Below, piece by piece: positions 10,497 through 19,012 of a stretch of DNA of 64,000 nt. Every line of letters begins with the position of its first letter. Positions within the stretch are counted from its first letter, which is position 1. Where the stretch lies: assembly GCA_016795285.1 (NCBI GenBank), contig JAEUIC010000022.1, positions 1 to 64,000 of the forward strand, read 5' to 3'. The DNA is from Planctomycetota bacterium (GTDB lineage Bacteria; Planctomycetota; B15-G4; SIAN01). The position numbers and the translations under genes were made by a program. A model generated the notes under the pieces. That model made no database searches and had not been told where the DNA came from. It saw only the letters and a list, made by a program, of their open reading frames with translations.

Positions 10497-10933
10497 CCGC
10501 GGCCCCCCTTCGCGAGCGGCGGCGGCGCGGCGCGCGCCGCATCCCACAGGAGCCGCGCGAACGGGATCCACCAGATCAAGTCGTTGGTGACGATCGTCGC
10601 GCCGAACGCCCATGGCACTTCGCCGCGCAGCGCGTTGCCGACGAAGCCGATCGGTCCGAGGACCTTGCCGAGCAGCCCCACCAGCACGATCGGCCAATGG
10701 CGCCGCGGATCGCGCGCCGCGATCCAGTAGCCGACGCCGTAGACGCCGACGATCATCCCGATGCATTGCCAGAGCCACGGCTGCTCGGGCGGCGCCATCC
10801 CGCACCAGCGGAAGAGCGCGGCAGGGAAGAGGATCGCGAAGGCGCCCCACGCGACGTTGTAGAGACCGGCGAGCTGCAGCACGCGCGACGGGCGCCGGTG
10901 CGCGCCGCCGGCCGCGGGCGATTCATGGGTCAC
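10493..10933 (-). CDS. Conserved small membrane protein
   Basis: A 146-residue protein with four predicted helices and conserved-looking GLYNVAWGAFAILFP and NDLIWWIPFARLL segments, resembling uncharacterised proteins that I recall being mislabelled as alkyl hydroperoxide reductase. The GTG start at 10933 has an AGGA nine bases upstream. It is coupled to the next gene by a four-base overlap. Confidence 0.6.
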   Translation of the reverse strand: MTHESPAAGGAHRRPSRVLQLAGLYNVAWGAFAILFPAALFRWCGMAPPEQPWLWQCIGMIVGVYGVGYWIAARDPRRHWPIVLVGLLGKVLGPIGFVGNALRGEVPWAFGATIVTNDLIWWIPFARLLWDAARAAPPPLAKGGRG

Positions 10934-11053
10934 GAGCGTCGATCCTGCCGCCGCCAGCCTCTCGTCCGGCGGCGAGGCGTGATGGTAGCGGCGGACGGTG
11001 TCGGCGTCGGGCCGAGCGCGTGCGCGACCCCGCCCTCCGCACCGCCCGCGCTC

Positions 11054-13300
11054 TCAGTTGCCGAGCACCAGCTTCAGACCGGGGGTGAAGGAGAGGCCGC
11101 CGCTCGCGCCGCTGTCGAGCTCGAGCGCCTGCGCGAAGAACTCGAGGCCGCAGAGGGTCGGGTCGTCGTCGAGGTCGGCGTCGATCGCGGTGACGCCGGG
11201 GGCGAGCGGCAACGTGAACGAGAGCAGCGGCAGCACGAGGAAGTCGCCGCCCTTGCGGGTCGGGAGCTGCGCCTGCTGCACGCCGAGCAAGACCACGGCG
11301 ATGGTGGAGACGCCCGCGGAGTTCTCGAGTTCCGCGGTGAGCGTCGTGCCGATCGCCGGGGGCGTCCGGCAGGTGAAGTTCGGGACGCCGAGCGCGCCGG
11401 GCCAGCCGACGCCGTAGTTGCTCCACGCGGCGGTGGTCGCCTCGCAGAAGCGGAAGTCGTCCCAACCGACGCCGCCGACGTCGGTGATCGAGTGCAGTTC
11501 GAGGCGCGTCACTTCGGTGAATGCGGTGAGGTCGACGACGACCGGGACGCTCGGCGTGCCGGCGCCGGTGACCGCCACCGAGCCGGCCAGCGCGCCGCCG
11601 CTCCAGACGTCGACGGTGGCCGCGGGGCCGACGCTGTCGACGCCGATCGCGGCGAAGGTGAGCGAGGCGACCGGGCAGGGGAAGTCGAGGGTGGTGGAGT
11701 GCGTGCCATCGGGCAGGCCGCCGATCGGCGCGGTGGCGAGCATGTTCGGGCCGCTCGCGCCCGCTGTGGCGGCGATCGCGACGTTCTCGTGGCCGCTCTC
11801 GGCGGAGAAGGTCGCCTCGGCGTACTGCTGAGTCACCACCGTGCCGGTCGCGAGCGCGTCGAAGTCGATCGCGATCGGATCGCGGACGGTGACGTGGACG
11901 CCGTCCGAGGCGATGCCATTGGCGCAGACCTCGAGCAGCGCCGGGCCGGTCTCGCCGCTCGGCACGACGAAGCGGGTCGAGTGGATCGCGGAGCCGGTCG
12001 CGTAGCCCATCGTGCTGGGCTCGAAGGCGCGGCAGTAGACGACGTGACCCGTGTTCTCGAAGCGCAGCCGGACGAGCGGGTAGTGGGTGGCGACGCCGGC
12101 GCCGTTGGCGTAGCTCGACCCGTTCGAGCGACCGTTCAGCTGGGTGCCCTCGACGCGGTAGGTCGTGCCGGGGATCAAATCGCGCGGAACGGCCGTGATG
12201 GCCGGCTTCCAGCTCGGGTCGGGGGCACCGTCCGGCGAGTAGATGCTGGCATCGCCGTTGGTGTAGAGCACCTCGCCCGACGGCAAGAGGAGCAGATGGC
12301 CGAGGTAGGGCGCGACCGGCGGGCCCGGAGCGTCAGGGGCGCGCGTGAAGGTCGTTCCGTCGAATCCGAAGAAGTAGGTCGGCGCCTTCGAGTAGAGGCC
12401 GAGCGCGCAGAAGACGTTCCCGTTGGGAAGCAACACCGCGCTCGAGTGGGTCGCAGTGACGTAACTGCCGCCGATGGTCGGGTAGTCGGCGAGCTGTGCC
12501 CAGGTGCCGATGCCTCCTGGCGACGCTGCAGGCGTGTAGCTGCAGTTGTACTGCGTCGCTCCGAAGACGATGCAGCTGCCATCGTTGCGGACGATCATCG
12601 GGCCCATTCGCCGCACGGCGCCGACCAGATCGACCGGCGTGTTCGGGAGGATCGTCCATGCGTCGGACGTCGAGTCGTAGAGATGCGACTGCGGATGCCC
12701 GAAGACATCACACTTGAGGACCGTACCGTCGGGCAGCAGCGTCCATCCCTCGAGCATTCCGCGCGAGCGTGGATTGTCGGTCGCAGCGCTCCACGAATCG
12801 CTGTCGGGATCGTAGATCGCGCAGCGGCGGTCGTTGATGTGGCCCATGAAGAACCGACCGTCGGGCAGCACGGTCCCGGGAGCGGACTCGATCGTCGGCC
12901 AAGAAGGTCTCGATGCTGCGGTCCATTGGTCGAGGAGCGGGTCGTAGATCTCGACCGTGTTCTGACCGCCGCTCCAGCTGACTTCTCCTCCAGCGATCAG
13001 CACGCGACCGTCGCGGAGGAGCGCCGACGCGAAGTAGGCGCGATCGTGGATCGAGTCGGCAGCGTCGGACCAGGTCCCGTTGACGTAGCTGCCGCTGCTG
13101 TCCGGGGTGAGGAGGATCCAGTCGTTGGACAGGATCTCGCTCACGAGGACCCGGCCGTCCATCAGGAGGAGCGCCGTCCCGGTCTGGCCACTCGGTGGGA
13201 TGGTGACCCATTGCCATCCATCGGCGCGCGCCTCGGCGGCGACGATCGCAGTGAGGGCGAGGCAGGCGGCGGCGGAACGCAGCGCAGCGGAACGGATCAT
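11054..13300 (-). CDS. Secreted kelch/galactose-oxidase-like protein
   Basis: A 748-residue exported protein. A signal peptide (about 1-27, cleaved near ARADG) is followed by a kelch beta-propeller (about 35-350) with repeated LLPDGRV / GGE / YDPDSDSW units like the galactose-oxidase N-terminal fold, then an E-set-like domain (about 350-430), a beta-sandwich, and a last ~100-residue domain starting at YGVGWPGALGVP. That last domain looks like one I know at the C terminus of many secreted planctomycete proteins, perhaps a sorting or anchoring module. No copper ligands of galactose oxidase are evident. GGAGG precedes the ATG at 13300. Confidence 0.75.
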   Translation of the reverse strand: MIRSAALRSAAACLALTAIVAAEARADGWQWVTIPPSGQTGTALLLMDGRVLVSEILSNDWILLTPDSSGSYVNGTWSDAADSIHDRAYFASALLRDGRVLIAGGEVSWSGGQNTVEIYDPLLDQWTAASRPSWPTIESAPGTVLPDGRFFMGHINDRRCAIYDPDSDSWSAATDNPRSRGMLEGWTLLPDGTVLKCDVFGHPQSHLYDSTSDAWTILPNTPVDLVGAVRRMGPMIVRNDGSCIVFGATQYNCSYTPAASPGGIGTWAQLADYPTIGGSYVTATHSSAVLLPNGNVFCALGLYSKAPTYFFGFDGTTFTRAPDAPGPPVAPYLGHLLLLPSGEVLYTNGDASIYSPDGAPDPSWKPAITAVPRDLIPGTTYRVEGTQLNGRSNGSSYANGAGVATHYPLVRLRFENTGHVVYCRAFEPSTMGYATGSAIHSTRFVVPSGETGPALLEVCANGIASDGVHVTVRDPIAIDFDALATGTVVTQQYAEATFSAESGHENVAIAATAGASGPNMLATAPIGGLPDGTHSTTLDFPCPVASLTFAAIGVDSVGPAATVDVWSGGALAGSVAVTGAGTPSVPVVVDLTAFTEVTRLELHSITDVGGVGWDDFRFCEATTAAWSNYGVGWPGALGVPNFTCRTPPAIGTTLTAELENSAGVSTIAVVLLGVQQAQLPTRKGGDFLVLPLLSFTLPLAPGVTAIDADLDDDPTLCGLEFFAQALELDSGASGGLSFTPGLKLVLGN

Positions 13301-13482
13301 CGACGAGCCTCCGAGGGGCGCGCGAGCGGGCGCGCAGGAGGCATTGGTGTCAGGCCGCGGGCTCGCCAGTCGGCGTCCTCCGGCTCGTGACAGGCCGAGC
13401 GTCGGGCGCGCCGATCGCCATCCGCAGGGCGCGTCGCCCGCCGCGATCGCCGCGCCGCCCGCGCTCGCGCCGGCGCTCCCCC

Positions 13483-14106
13483 TCAGTTCCGCGCGACGGT
13501 GTCGAAGCGCAGCTCGACGCGGCGGCAGGTGGCCTGCTGCGGATCGAAGGTGAGGCAGGCGTCGTGGGGGCGGCAGTAGACGTGCAGCGTGACGGCGGGC
13601 TCGTCGTCGGGGTGGCGCTGCGGGTTGCCGAGCTGGTGGATCGGGCGCTGGCGGTCGACCGAGGCGACGGCGGGGCCGGCCGGGTGGACGAACTCCTTCA
13701 CCTTGGTGAGGCGGATGCCGTGGCCGACGCCCTCCTCGTCGATGTCGAACTCGGCGGCGGGGTTGGGCATCGGCACGCCGGCGACGACCCAGTCGGGCGC
13801 CTTCCAGTGCGACTCCTCCATGCGGCCGCGGAGCACGCGCACCCAGCCGGAGTTGCCTTGGTGGTTGTGGACCGGCGAGACCTGGCCCGGCTTCCAACAC
13901 AACAGCACCATGTCGAAGAGATCGGTGCGATGGATCGAGTGGCGCGCGTACTTGTCGTCGCGGAATGCCATGCGGGCGAGCCACGAGCTCTCGCGGATCG
14001 GCAGGCTGCCGAGGATGTCGGTCAGCCGCTCGTGGGTGAACTGCTCGGCCGTGAGCGACCGCAGCGTGTCGACGATCTCGGTGAGCGGTCGGTCGGTCGC
14101 GGCCAT
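13483..14106 (-). CDS. Cysteine dioxygenase type I
   Basis: This enzyme oxidises cysteine to cysteine sulfinate using O2 and non-haem iron. The three-histidine iron site is visible: His80 and His82 in PVHNHQGN and His157 in HQLGN, plus the active-site Tyr177 in LHVYCRP. The cysteine that forms the Cys-Tyr crosslink in mammalian enzymes is Gly87 here, as is usual in bacteria. The protein is 207 residues, normal length. It is divergent from a persulfide-dioxygenase/rhodanese gene 220 bases away, suggesting a cysteine/sulfane-sulfur catabolic pair. Confidence 0.9.
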   Translation of the reverse strand: MAATDRPLTEIVDTLRSLTAEQFTHERLTDILGSLPIRESSWLARMAFRDDKYARHSIHRTDLFDMVLLCWKPGQVSPVHNHQGNSGWVRVLRGRMEESHWKAPDWVVAGVPMPNPAAEFDIDEEGVGHGIRLTKVKEFVHPAGPAVASVDRQRPIHQLGNPQRHPDDEPAVTLHVYCRPHDACLTFDPQQATCRRVELRFDTVARN

Positions 14107-14276
14107 GGCAGGAAGCTCTCCAGCGGGGATCGAGGCGGGTGCGAGCGCGCAGGCCGGCACCATCCCCGTTGGCGCCGCTTCCGACAAGGGGCGCGCCGCG
14201 CCGCGATCGCAGCGCCTCGATCGCCGCACGCCGAGCGACGGGGAATCCCCCGACGACGGCCGACGCGGGCGATGCC

Positions 14277-14282
14277 TACCAT
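14277..14282 (+). promoter_or_regulatory. Putative -10 element (TACCAT) for the persulfide dioxygenase gene
   Basis: TACCAT followed by CGGCGGGGCC lies 44 bases before the ATG at 14327, in the divergent intergenic region shared with cysteine dioxygenase. No convincing -35. Confidence 0.3.
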
Positions 14283-14326
14283 CGGCGGGGCCCCGTTCCC
14301 CGTGGCTGCGCAAGGACGCTTCGCCC

Positions 14327-15412
14327 ATGGCTGCAACCGCTCGTCCAGTCGTCGTGAAGAGCTTCGTCGATGCCGGCTGCCAGACCCACCTGATCGGCTG
14401 CACGGCGACGCGCGCGGCGCTGCTGATCGATCCGAAGGCGGGCAAGCGGGCGGTCTACGAGAAGGCGCTCGCCGACTACGGGTTGCGCCTCGAGGTCGTC
14501 GTCGACACCCACACGCATGCCGACCACCTCTCCGACAGCGCGGCGTGGCTCGCGCGCGGGGTGCGCTGCGCCATGGGTGCCGCGACGAAGTGCGAGCGAG
14601 CGGTCGAGCGGCTGAAGGCGGGCGACACGGTCGCGGTCGGCAAGCTCGCGTTCCGCGTGCTCGCGGTGCCGGGCCACACGCCCGATTCGATCGCGCTCTA
14701 CGGCCACGGCCTCGTCGCGTGCGGCGACACGCTGCTGGTCGGCGGCCTCGCGCGCGCCGACTTCCGCGGCAGCGATCCGGCGCAGCTCTTCGAGTCGGTG
14801 AAGCGCGAGCTGCTCACGCTGCCCGACGCGACGGTCGTGCTGCCCGGCCACGGCTACCAGGACCTGCTCTTCACCACGATCGGCCACGAGCGCGCGCACA
14901 ACCCGGCGCTGCGCCACGCCGACGGGCGCGCCTACGCTGCCGCGTTGGGCGCGGTCGAGGGGCGCGGCAACACGCCCGAGGTCGACGCGATGCTGGCGAC
15001 CAACCTCGCCGCCGCGCCCGTGCTGCCGGAAGGGCCGGCCGCAGTCGCCGCGTGCTGCGCGATGGGCGCCACGTCGGCCGCCAGCGCGCCGATCCGCGAG
15101 CAGCGCAACGACGAGCTCGCGCCGCGCCGCGCCGAGCTGGTCGCCCGCAGCCAGTGGATCGACGTGCGCGATCCGTGGGAGCTCGCGCAGGACGGCCGCA
15201 TCCCGGGCGTCCCGAACTACCCGCTCTCCGAGCTCGGCTTCGTGCTCGACGAGCTGCGCGCCCATCCGCCCGAGGTGATCAGCTGCAAGAGCGGCGTGCG
15301 CTCGACGACCGCGGTGAAGACGCTCCGCTACCTCGGCGTGCTGCGCGATCCGATCTCCATGGTCGGCGGCTTCGGCAAGTGGAAGGAAGCGGGCCTGCCG
15401 GTCGAGAAGTGA
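14327..15412 (+). CDS. Persulfide dioxygenase-like MBL hydrolase fused to rhodanese
   Basis: A 361-residue fusion. Residues about 10-235 are an ETHE1-type metallo-beta-lactamase domain, with the iron motif THTHADHL at 61-68 (His62, His64, Asp66, His67) and LPGHGYQD further on. Residues about 265-360 are a rhodanese domain with Cys320 in SCKSGVRS as the persulfide-carrying residue. ETHE1 oxidises glutathione persulfide to sulfite; rhodanese moves sulfane sulfur to thiosulfate. Similar fusions are known (for example PRF-type proteins). The divergent cysteine dioxygenase supports a role in cysteine sulfur disposal. Confidence 0.85.
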   Translation: MAATARPVVVKSFVDAGCQTHLIGCTATRAALLIDPKAGKRAVYEKALADYGLRLEVVVDTHTHADHLSDSAAWLARGVRCAMGAATKCERAVERLKAGDTVAVGKLAFRVLAVPGHTPDSIALYGHGLVACGDTLLVGGLARADFRGSDPAQLFESVKRELLTLPDATVVLPGHGYQDLLFTTIGHERAHNPALRHADGRAYAAALGAVEGRGNTPEVDAMLATNLAAAPVLPEGPAAVAACCAMGATSAASAPIREQRNDELAPRRAELVARSQWIDVRDPWELAQDGRIPGVPNYPLSELGFVLDELRAHPPEVISCKSGVRSTTAVKTLRYLGVLRDPISMVGGFGKWKEAGLPVEK

Positions 15413-15502
15413 AGCGAGCACGCCGCTTCGGCAGCGCGACGCTGCTCGGCGGTTGCGAAGACGTTGCGCTCTCCGCCGCGGGGGCAGCACGCTCCGCCGG
15501 CA

Positions 15503-15531
15503 TTGATCGGTGCGCGCTCCACCCCTAACCT
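15503..15531 (+). promoter_or_regulatory. Sigma-70-type promoter for fmt-rsmB
   Basis: TTGATC (15503-15508) and TAACCT (15526-15531) are separated by 17 bases, followed by GCCGCG. This is one of the few places with both boxes. It would give a leader of about 100 bases before the fmt ATG at 15637. Confidence 0.5.
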
Positions 15532-15636
15532 GCCGCGTCCTCCGCGCAGGAAGCATCGCGCGGACCCGTGATCGCCCGGATCGGCCGAGCCACGCGGTGC
15601 GCCTCGGTGCCAGGTCCGTCGGAGCGCCCCCCTCCC

Positions 15637-16578
15637 ATGAAGGTCGTCTATTTCGGGACGTCCAAGTTCGCGGTGCCGACGCTCGAGGCGATCGCGAAGG
15701 ATCCGCGCTTCGAACTGGTCGCGGTCGTCACCCAGCCCGACTCGCGCGCGGGGCGCGGGCTCGAAGTGATCCCCAGCATGGTGCGCGGCGTCGCGGAGAC
15801 GTTGGGCGTCAAGCTGCTGCAGCCGCCGAACGTCAACGAGCCGGCGGTGCTGGAGCAGCTGAAGGCGTTGAAGCCCGAGCTGCTGCTGACCGCGGCGTAC
15901 GGCCAGAAGCTCTCCGACGCGATCCTCGCGCTGCCGAAGCGCCACGCGCTGAACCTGCACGGCTCGCTGCTGCCGCGCCATCGCGGGGCGTCGCCGATCC
16001 AGCAGGCGGTGCTGGCGGGCGATGCCGAGACCGGCGTCACGCTGATGGGCATGACCGCGAAGATGGACGCGGGGCCGATCTTCGCGCAGAAGGCCACCAA
16101 GATCGGCAAGGAGGAGACGTCGGGCGAGCTGCACGATCGGCTCGCCGGCGTCGCGCGCGACCTGCTGCTCGACAGCGCCGACGCGCTGATCGCCGGCAAG
16201 CTGAAGCCGAAGGCGCAGGACGAGAAGCTCGCCACCAAGGCGCCGCTGATCGACAAGGACCAGGGGCGGATGCGCTGGGACCGGACCGCGGCGGAGATCG
16301 ATCGCCACGTGCGCGGCATGACGCCGTGGCCGGGCGCGTTCACCTTCTGCCCGACCGATCGCAGCACGACGCGCCTCATCGTGGTGAAGGGCGAGGTGCT
16401 CGACCTGCCGTCGCCGGCGATGCCGGGCACCGTGGTCGCGTTCACCTCGGGCATCGAGGTGGCCACCAAGGCGGGCGTCTACCTGATCAAGGAAGTGAAG
16501 CGCTCGGGCAAGCGGTCGCTGCAGGCAGCGGAGTTCATGCGCGGCTTCCCGATGCCCGTCGGCACGCGCCTCAACTGA
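15637..16578 (+). CDS. fmt: Methionyl-tRNA formyltransferase
   Basis: Formylates initiator Met-tRNA using 10-formyl-tetrahydrofolate. The N terminus KVVYFGTSKFAVPTLEAI and the active-site segment NLHGSLLPRHRGASPIQQA are diagnostic, and the C-terminal OB-fold region (about 210-313) is complete. At 313 residues it has the normal length. The ATG at 15637 matches the family start; an upstream in-frame ATG at 15568 would add a nonconserved 23 residues. The rsmB gene begins 14 bases after the stop, the classical fmt-rsmB pairing. Confidence 0.95.
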   Translation: MKVVYFGTSKFAVPTLEAIAKDPRFELVAVVTQPDSRAGRGLEVIPSMVRGVAETLGVKLLQPPNVNEPAVLEQLKALKPELLLTAAYGQKLSDAILALPKRHALNLHGSLLPRHRGASPIQQAVLAGDAETGVTLMGMTAKMDAGPIFAQKATKIGKEETSGELHDRLAGVARDLLLDSADALIAGKLKPKAQDEKLATKAPLIDKDQGRMRWDRTAAEIDRHVRGMTPWPGAFTFCPTDRSTTRLIVVKGEVLDLPSPAMPGTVVAFTSGIEVATKAGVYLIKEVKRSGKRSLQAAEFMRGFPMPVGTRLN

Positions 16579-16592
16579 CGCGAGAGGCAGCG

Positions 16593-18044
16593 ATGGCAGA
16601 TTCCGAAGCGACGCCGCCACCGGCGGGTGCGAAGCGCAACGTCCGCGCGCTGGCGCTCGAGATCCTCTTCGAGGTGCACCACAAGCCGGGCACCTTCGCG
16701 CAGGAGCGCGTGCAGGCGGCCGCGCGCGGCGGCCTCAACAAGCGCGACCGCCGCTTCCTCACCGAGCTCGTCTTCGGCGTGCTGCGCCACGAGCGGACGC
16801 TCGATCGCATCGCGGCCGCCTTCTCCGACGTGAAGTGGCACGAGATCGCGCCGCGCGCGCGCGAGGCGCTGCGGCTGGGCGTCTACCAGCTGCTCTGGCT
16901 CGACGGCGTGCCCGCCTTCGCGTCGATCCACGAGAGCGTCGCCGCGCTGCCCGACAAGCGGGTGCGGCCGTTCGTGAACGCGGTGCTGCGCGCCGTCGAT
17001 CGCGGCGTGCGGCGACTGCCGCTCGCGAAGGACCGCGGCGGCGCGTCGCCGCGCAAGCGGCTCGAGATCGAGGGGCGCAAGGTCTGCTTCTTCCCGAAGG
17101 AGGTCTTCGCCGATCCGGCGAAGGATCTCGCCGCGCACCTGGCCGACGTCTTCGCCCATCCGCCGGCGCTGGTGGCGCGCTGGCTCGCCCGCCACGGCGA
17201 GGAGAAGACGCGCGCGATCCTGGCGCGGAACCTCGAGCAGGCGCCGCTCTTCGTGCGCGTCAACCGGCGCAAGGCGACGCGCGAGCAGCTCTTGGAGCGG
17301 CTGCGCAACGAGGGGCTGAAGTGCGGCGAGGGGAACCTGCCGGAGAGCGTGCGCGTGCTGGCGCCGCCGACCGAGCTGGTGGCGACCGGGGCGTTCACCG
17401 ACGGCTGGTGCACCGTGCAGGACGAGACGGCGATGAAGGTCGCCCCGCAGCTCGAGCCGAAGGCGGGCCAGCTGCTGCTCGACCTCTGCGCGGCGCCGGG
17501 CGGCAAGACGACCCACCTGGCCGAGCTCTGCGACGACGGCGCGACGATCCTCGCCGCCGATCGCGACGAGGGGCGCCTCGAGCGGGTGCGCGAAGCGGTG
17601 GCGCGCCTCGGGCTGAAGGGCGTGAGCTGCATGACGGTCGATGCGACCGACGAAGCGTCGATCCGCGCGGTGACGCCGGCGCCCTACGACGGCGTGCTGC
17701 TCGATGCGCCGTGCAGCAACTCGGGCGTGCTGGCGCGGCGGCCCGAGGCGAAGGATCGCATCACGCCGGAGCACTTGGCCGAGCTGACAGAGCTGCAGGC
17801 GAAGCTGCTCAAGACCGCGGTGGCGCGCCTCTTCCCGGGTGGTCGGCTGGTCTACTCGACCTGCAGCTTGGAGCCCGAGGAGAACGAGGAGCAGGTGCGC
17901 GCGCTGCTGGCCGCGAACCGCGAGATCGAGCTCCTCTCCGAGGAGTCGACGCTGCCGACCGAGGCGGGCGGCGACGGCGGCTACTTCGCGGTGCTGAAGA
18001 AGAAGGGCCAAGGGCTGCCGCGAATGACGACGGCGCGCTCCTAG
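16593..18044 (+). CDS. rsmB: 16S rRNA (cytosine-5)-methyltransferase RsmB
   Basis: A 483-residue protein with an N-terminal NusB-like RNA-binding domain (about 18-150) and a SAM-dependent m5C methyltransferase domain (about 240-475). Visible motifs are DLCAAPGGKT (motif I, about 298), DAPCSNSGV (about 369-377) and YSTCSLEPEENE (about 420-431), which hold the two catalytic cysteines. It methylates C967 of 16S rRNA in E. coli. A charged insertion of about 30 residues (150-180) lies between the NusB part and the linker. Co-transcribed with fmt. Confidence 0.93.
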   Translation: MADSEATPPPAGAKRNVRALALEILFEVHHKPGTFAQERVQAAARGGLNKRDRRFLTELVFGVLRHERTLDRIAAAFSDVKWHEIAPRAREALRLGVYQLLWLDGVPAFASIHESVAALPDKRVRPFVNAVLRAVDRGVRRLPLAKDRGGASPRKRLEIEGRKVCFFPKEVFADPAKDLAAHLADVFAHPPALVARWLARHGEEKTRAILARNLEQAPLFVRVNRRKATREQLLERLRNEGLKCGEGNLPESVRVLAPPTELVATGAFTDGWCTVQDETAMKVAPQLEPKAGQLLLDLCAAPGGKTTHLAELCDDGATILAADRDEGRLERVREAVARLGLKGVSCMTVDATDEASIRAVTPAPYDGVLLDAPCSNSGVLARRPEAKDRITPEHLAELTELQAKLLKTAVARLFPGGRLVYSTCSLEPEENEEQVRALLAANREIELLSEESTLPTEAGGDGGYFAVLKKKGQGLPRMTTARS

Positions 18045-18115
18045 CCGGCGCGACGGTGGCGCGGGCGGCAGCGGCGTCAGCGACTGCGTCCTCAGCGGCG
18101 GCGCGGGCGCGGACG

Positions 18116-18121
18116 TAGCAT
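18116..18121 (+). promoter_or_regulatory. Putative -10 element (TAGCAT), near-leaderless start
   Basis: TAGCAT followed by CGCCGGCCC ends nine bases before the ATG at 18131. There is no Shine-Dalgarno sequence, so translation probably starts at or near the transcript 5' end. Confidence 0.4.
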
Positions 18122-18130
18122 CGCCGGCCC

Positions 18131-18970
18131 ATGTGGCTCGCCTACAACACGAACGGGCTGGCGCACCATCGCCTCGAGGAGGCGTTCGCGCTGCTCGCCG
18201 ACCTCGGCTACGAGGGGGTCGCGCTGACGCCTGACGTCGCCCATCTCGACCTCGCCACGCACGGCGAGCGCGAGTGGGAGGCGGCGCGCCGCGCGCTCGA
18301 GCGCCATCGGCTGCGCTGCGTCGTCGAGACGGGCGGCCGCTACCTGCTCGATGCGCGCCGCAAGCATTGGCCGAACTTGCTGACGGCGGACGACGCGGCG
18401 GCGGCGCGGCGGCTCGCGTGGTACCGCCAAGCGCTGCGGCTGGCGTCGGCGTTGGGCGCGCGCGAGCTGTCGCTCTGGAGCGGGGCGCTGGCGCCCGAGG
18501 ATGGCGGCGCGGCGGCGGCGTGGCCGCGGCTGATCGAGCGGCTCCATCGCGTGCTCGACGACGCGGCGCTGGCCGGCGTCACGGTCTGCCTCGAGCCGGA
18601 GCCGGGGATGCTGGTCGACTCGCTGTCGGCCTACCGCGAGCTGCGCGGCCGCCTCGCGCGCGACGAGCTGGCGACCACGCTCGACAGCGGCCATCTGCTG
18701 GTGACCGAGGCGGGGCCGGCGCACGCGCACGTGGCGGAGTTCGCGGCGACGCTGCGCAACGTCCAGCTCGACGACGCGCGACGCGGCGTCCACGAGCACC
18801 TGCCGCTCGGGGACGGCGATCTCGAGCTGGCGCCGTTCCTGCGCGAACTGCAGCGGATCGGCTATTCGGGGCCGTTGGCGCTCGAGCTCTCGCGCGACAG
18901 CCACCGCGGCGCGGACGCGGCGGCCGAGGCGATCAAGGCCGTGCGAGGCGCGCTCGCGGCGATCCGCTGA
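18131..18970 (+). CDS. Sugar phosphate isomerase/epimerase (AP-endonuclease-2-like TIM barrel)
   Basis: A 279-residue TIM-barrel protein of the xylose-isomerase-like superfamily. Recognisable segments are AYNTNGLAHHRLEEAFALL at the start, LEPEPGML (about 155), TTLDSGHLL (about 180) and LALELSR near the end, which carry the acidic and histidine metal ligands of the fold. The exact substrate cannot be read from sequence. It stands alone with its own near-leaderless promoter and converges on the cyclophilin gene 42 bases away. Confidence 0.8.
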   Translation: MWLAYNTNGLAHHRLEEAFALLADLGYEGVALTPDVAHLDLATHGEREWEAARRALERHRLRCVVETGGRYLLDARRKHWPNLLTADDAAAARRLAWYRQALRLASALGARELSLWSGALAPEDGGAAAAWPRLIERLHRVLDDAALAGVTVCLEPEPGMLVDSLSAYRELRGRLARDELATTLDSGHLLVTEAGPAHAHVAEFAATLRNVQLDDARRGVHEHLPLGDGDLELAPFLRELQRIGYSGPLALELSRDSHRGADAAAEAIKAVRGALAAIR

Positions 18971-19012
18971 GGCGCGCGGCCGCGCTCCGCGATCGCGCTC
19001 CCGACGTGGGGC

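Noticed and set aside
10484..13390. 968-codon plus-strand frame opposite the kelch gene
   Set aside because: Its composition is a low-complexity shadow (Arg, Gly, Ala, Asp). The minus strand encodes a signal peptide and kelch repeats.
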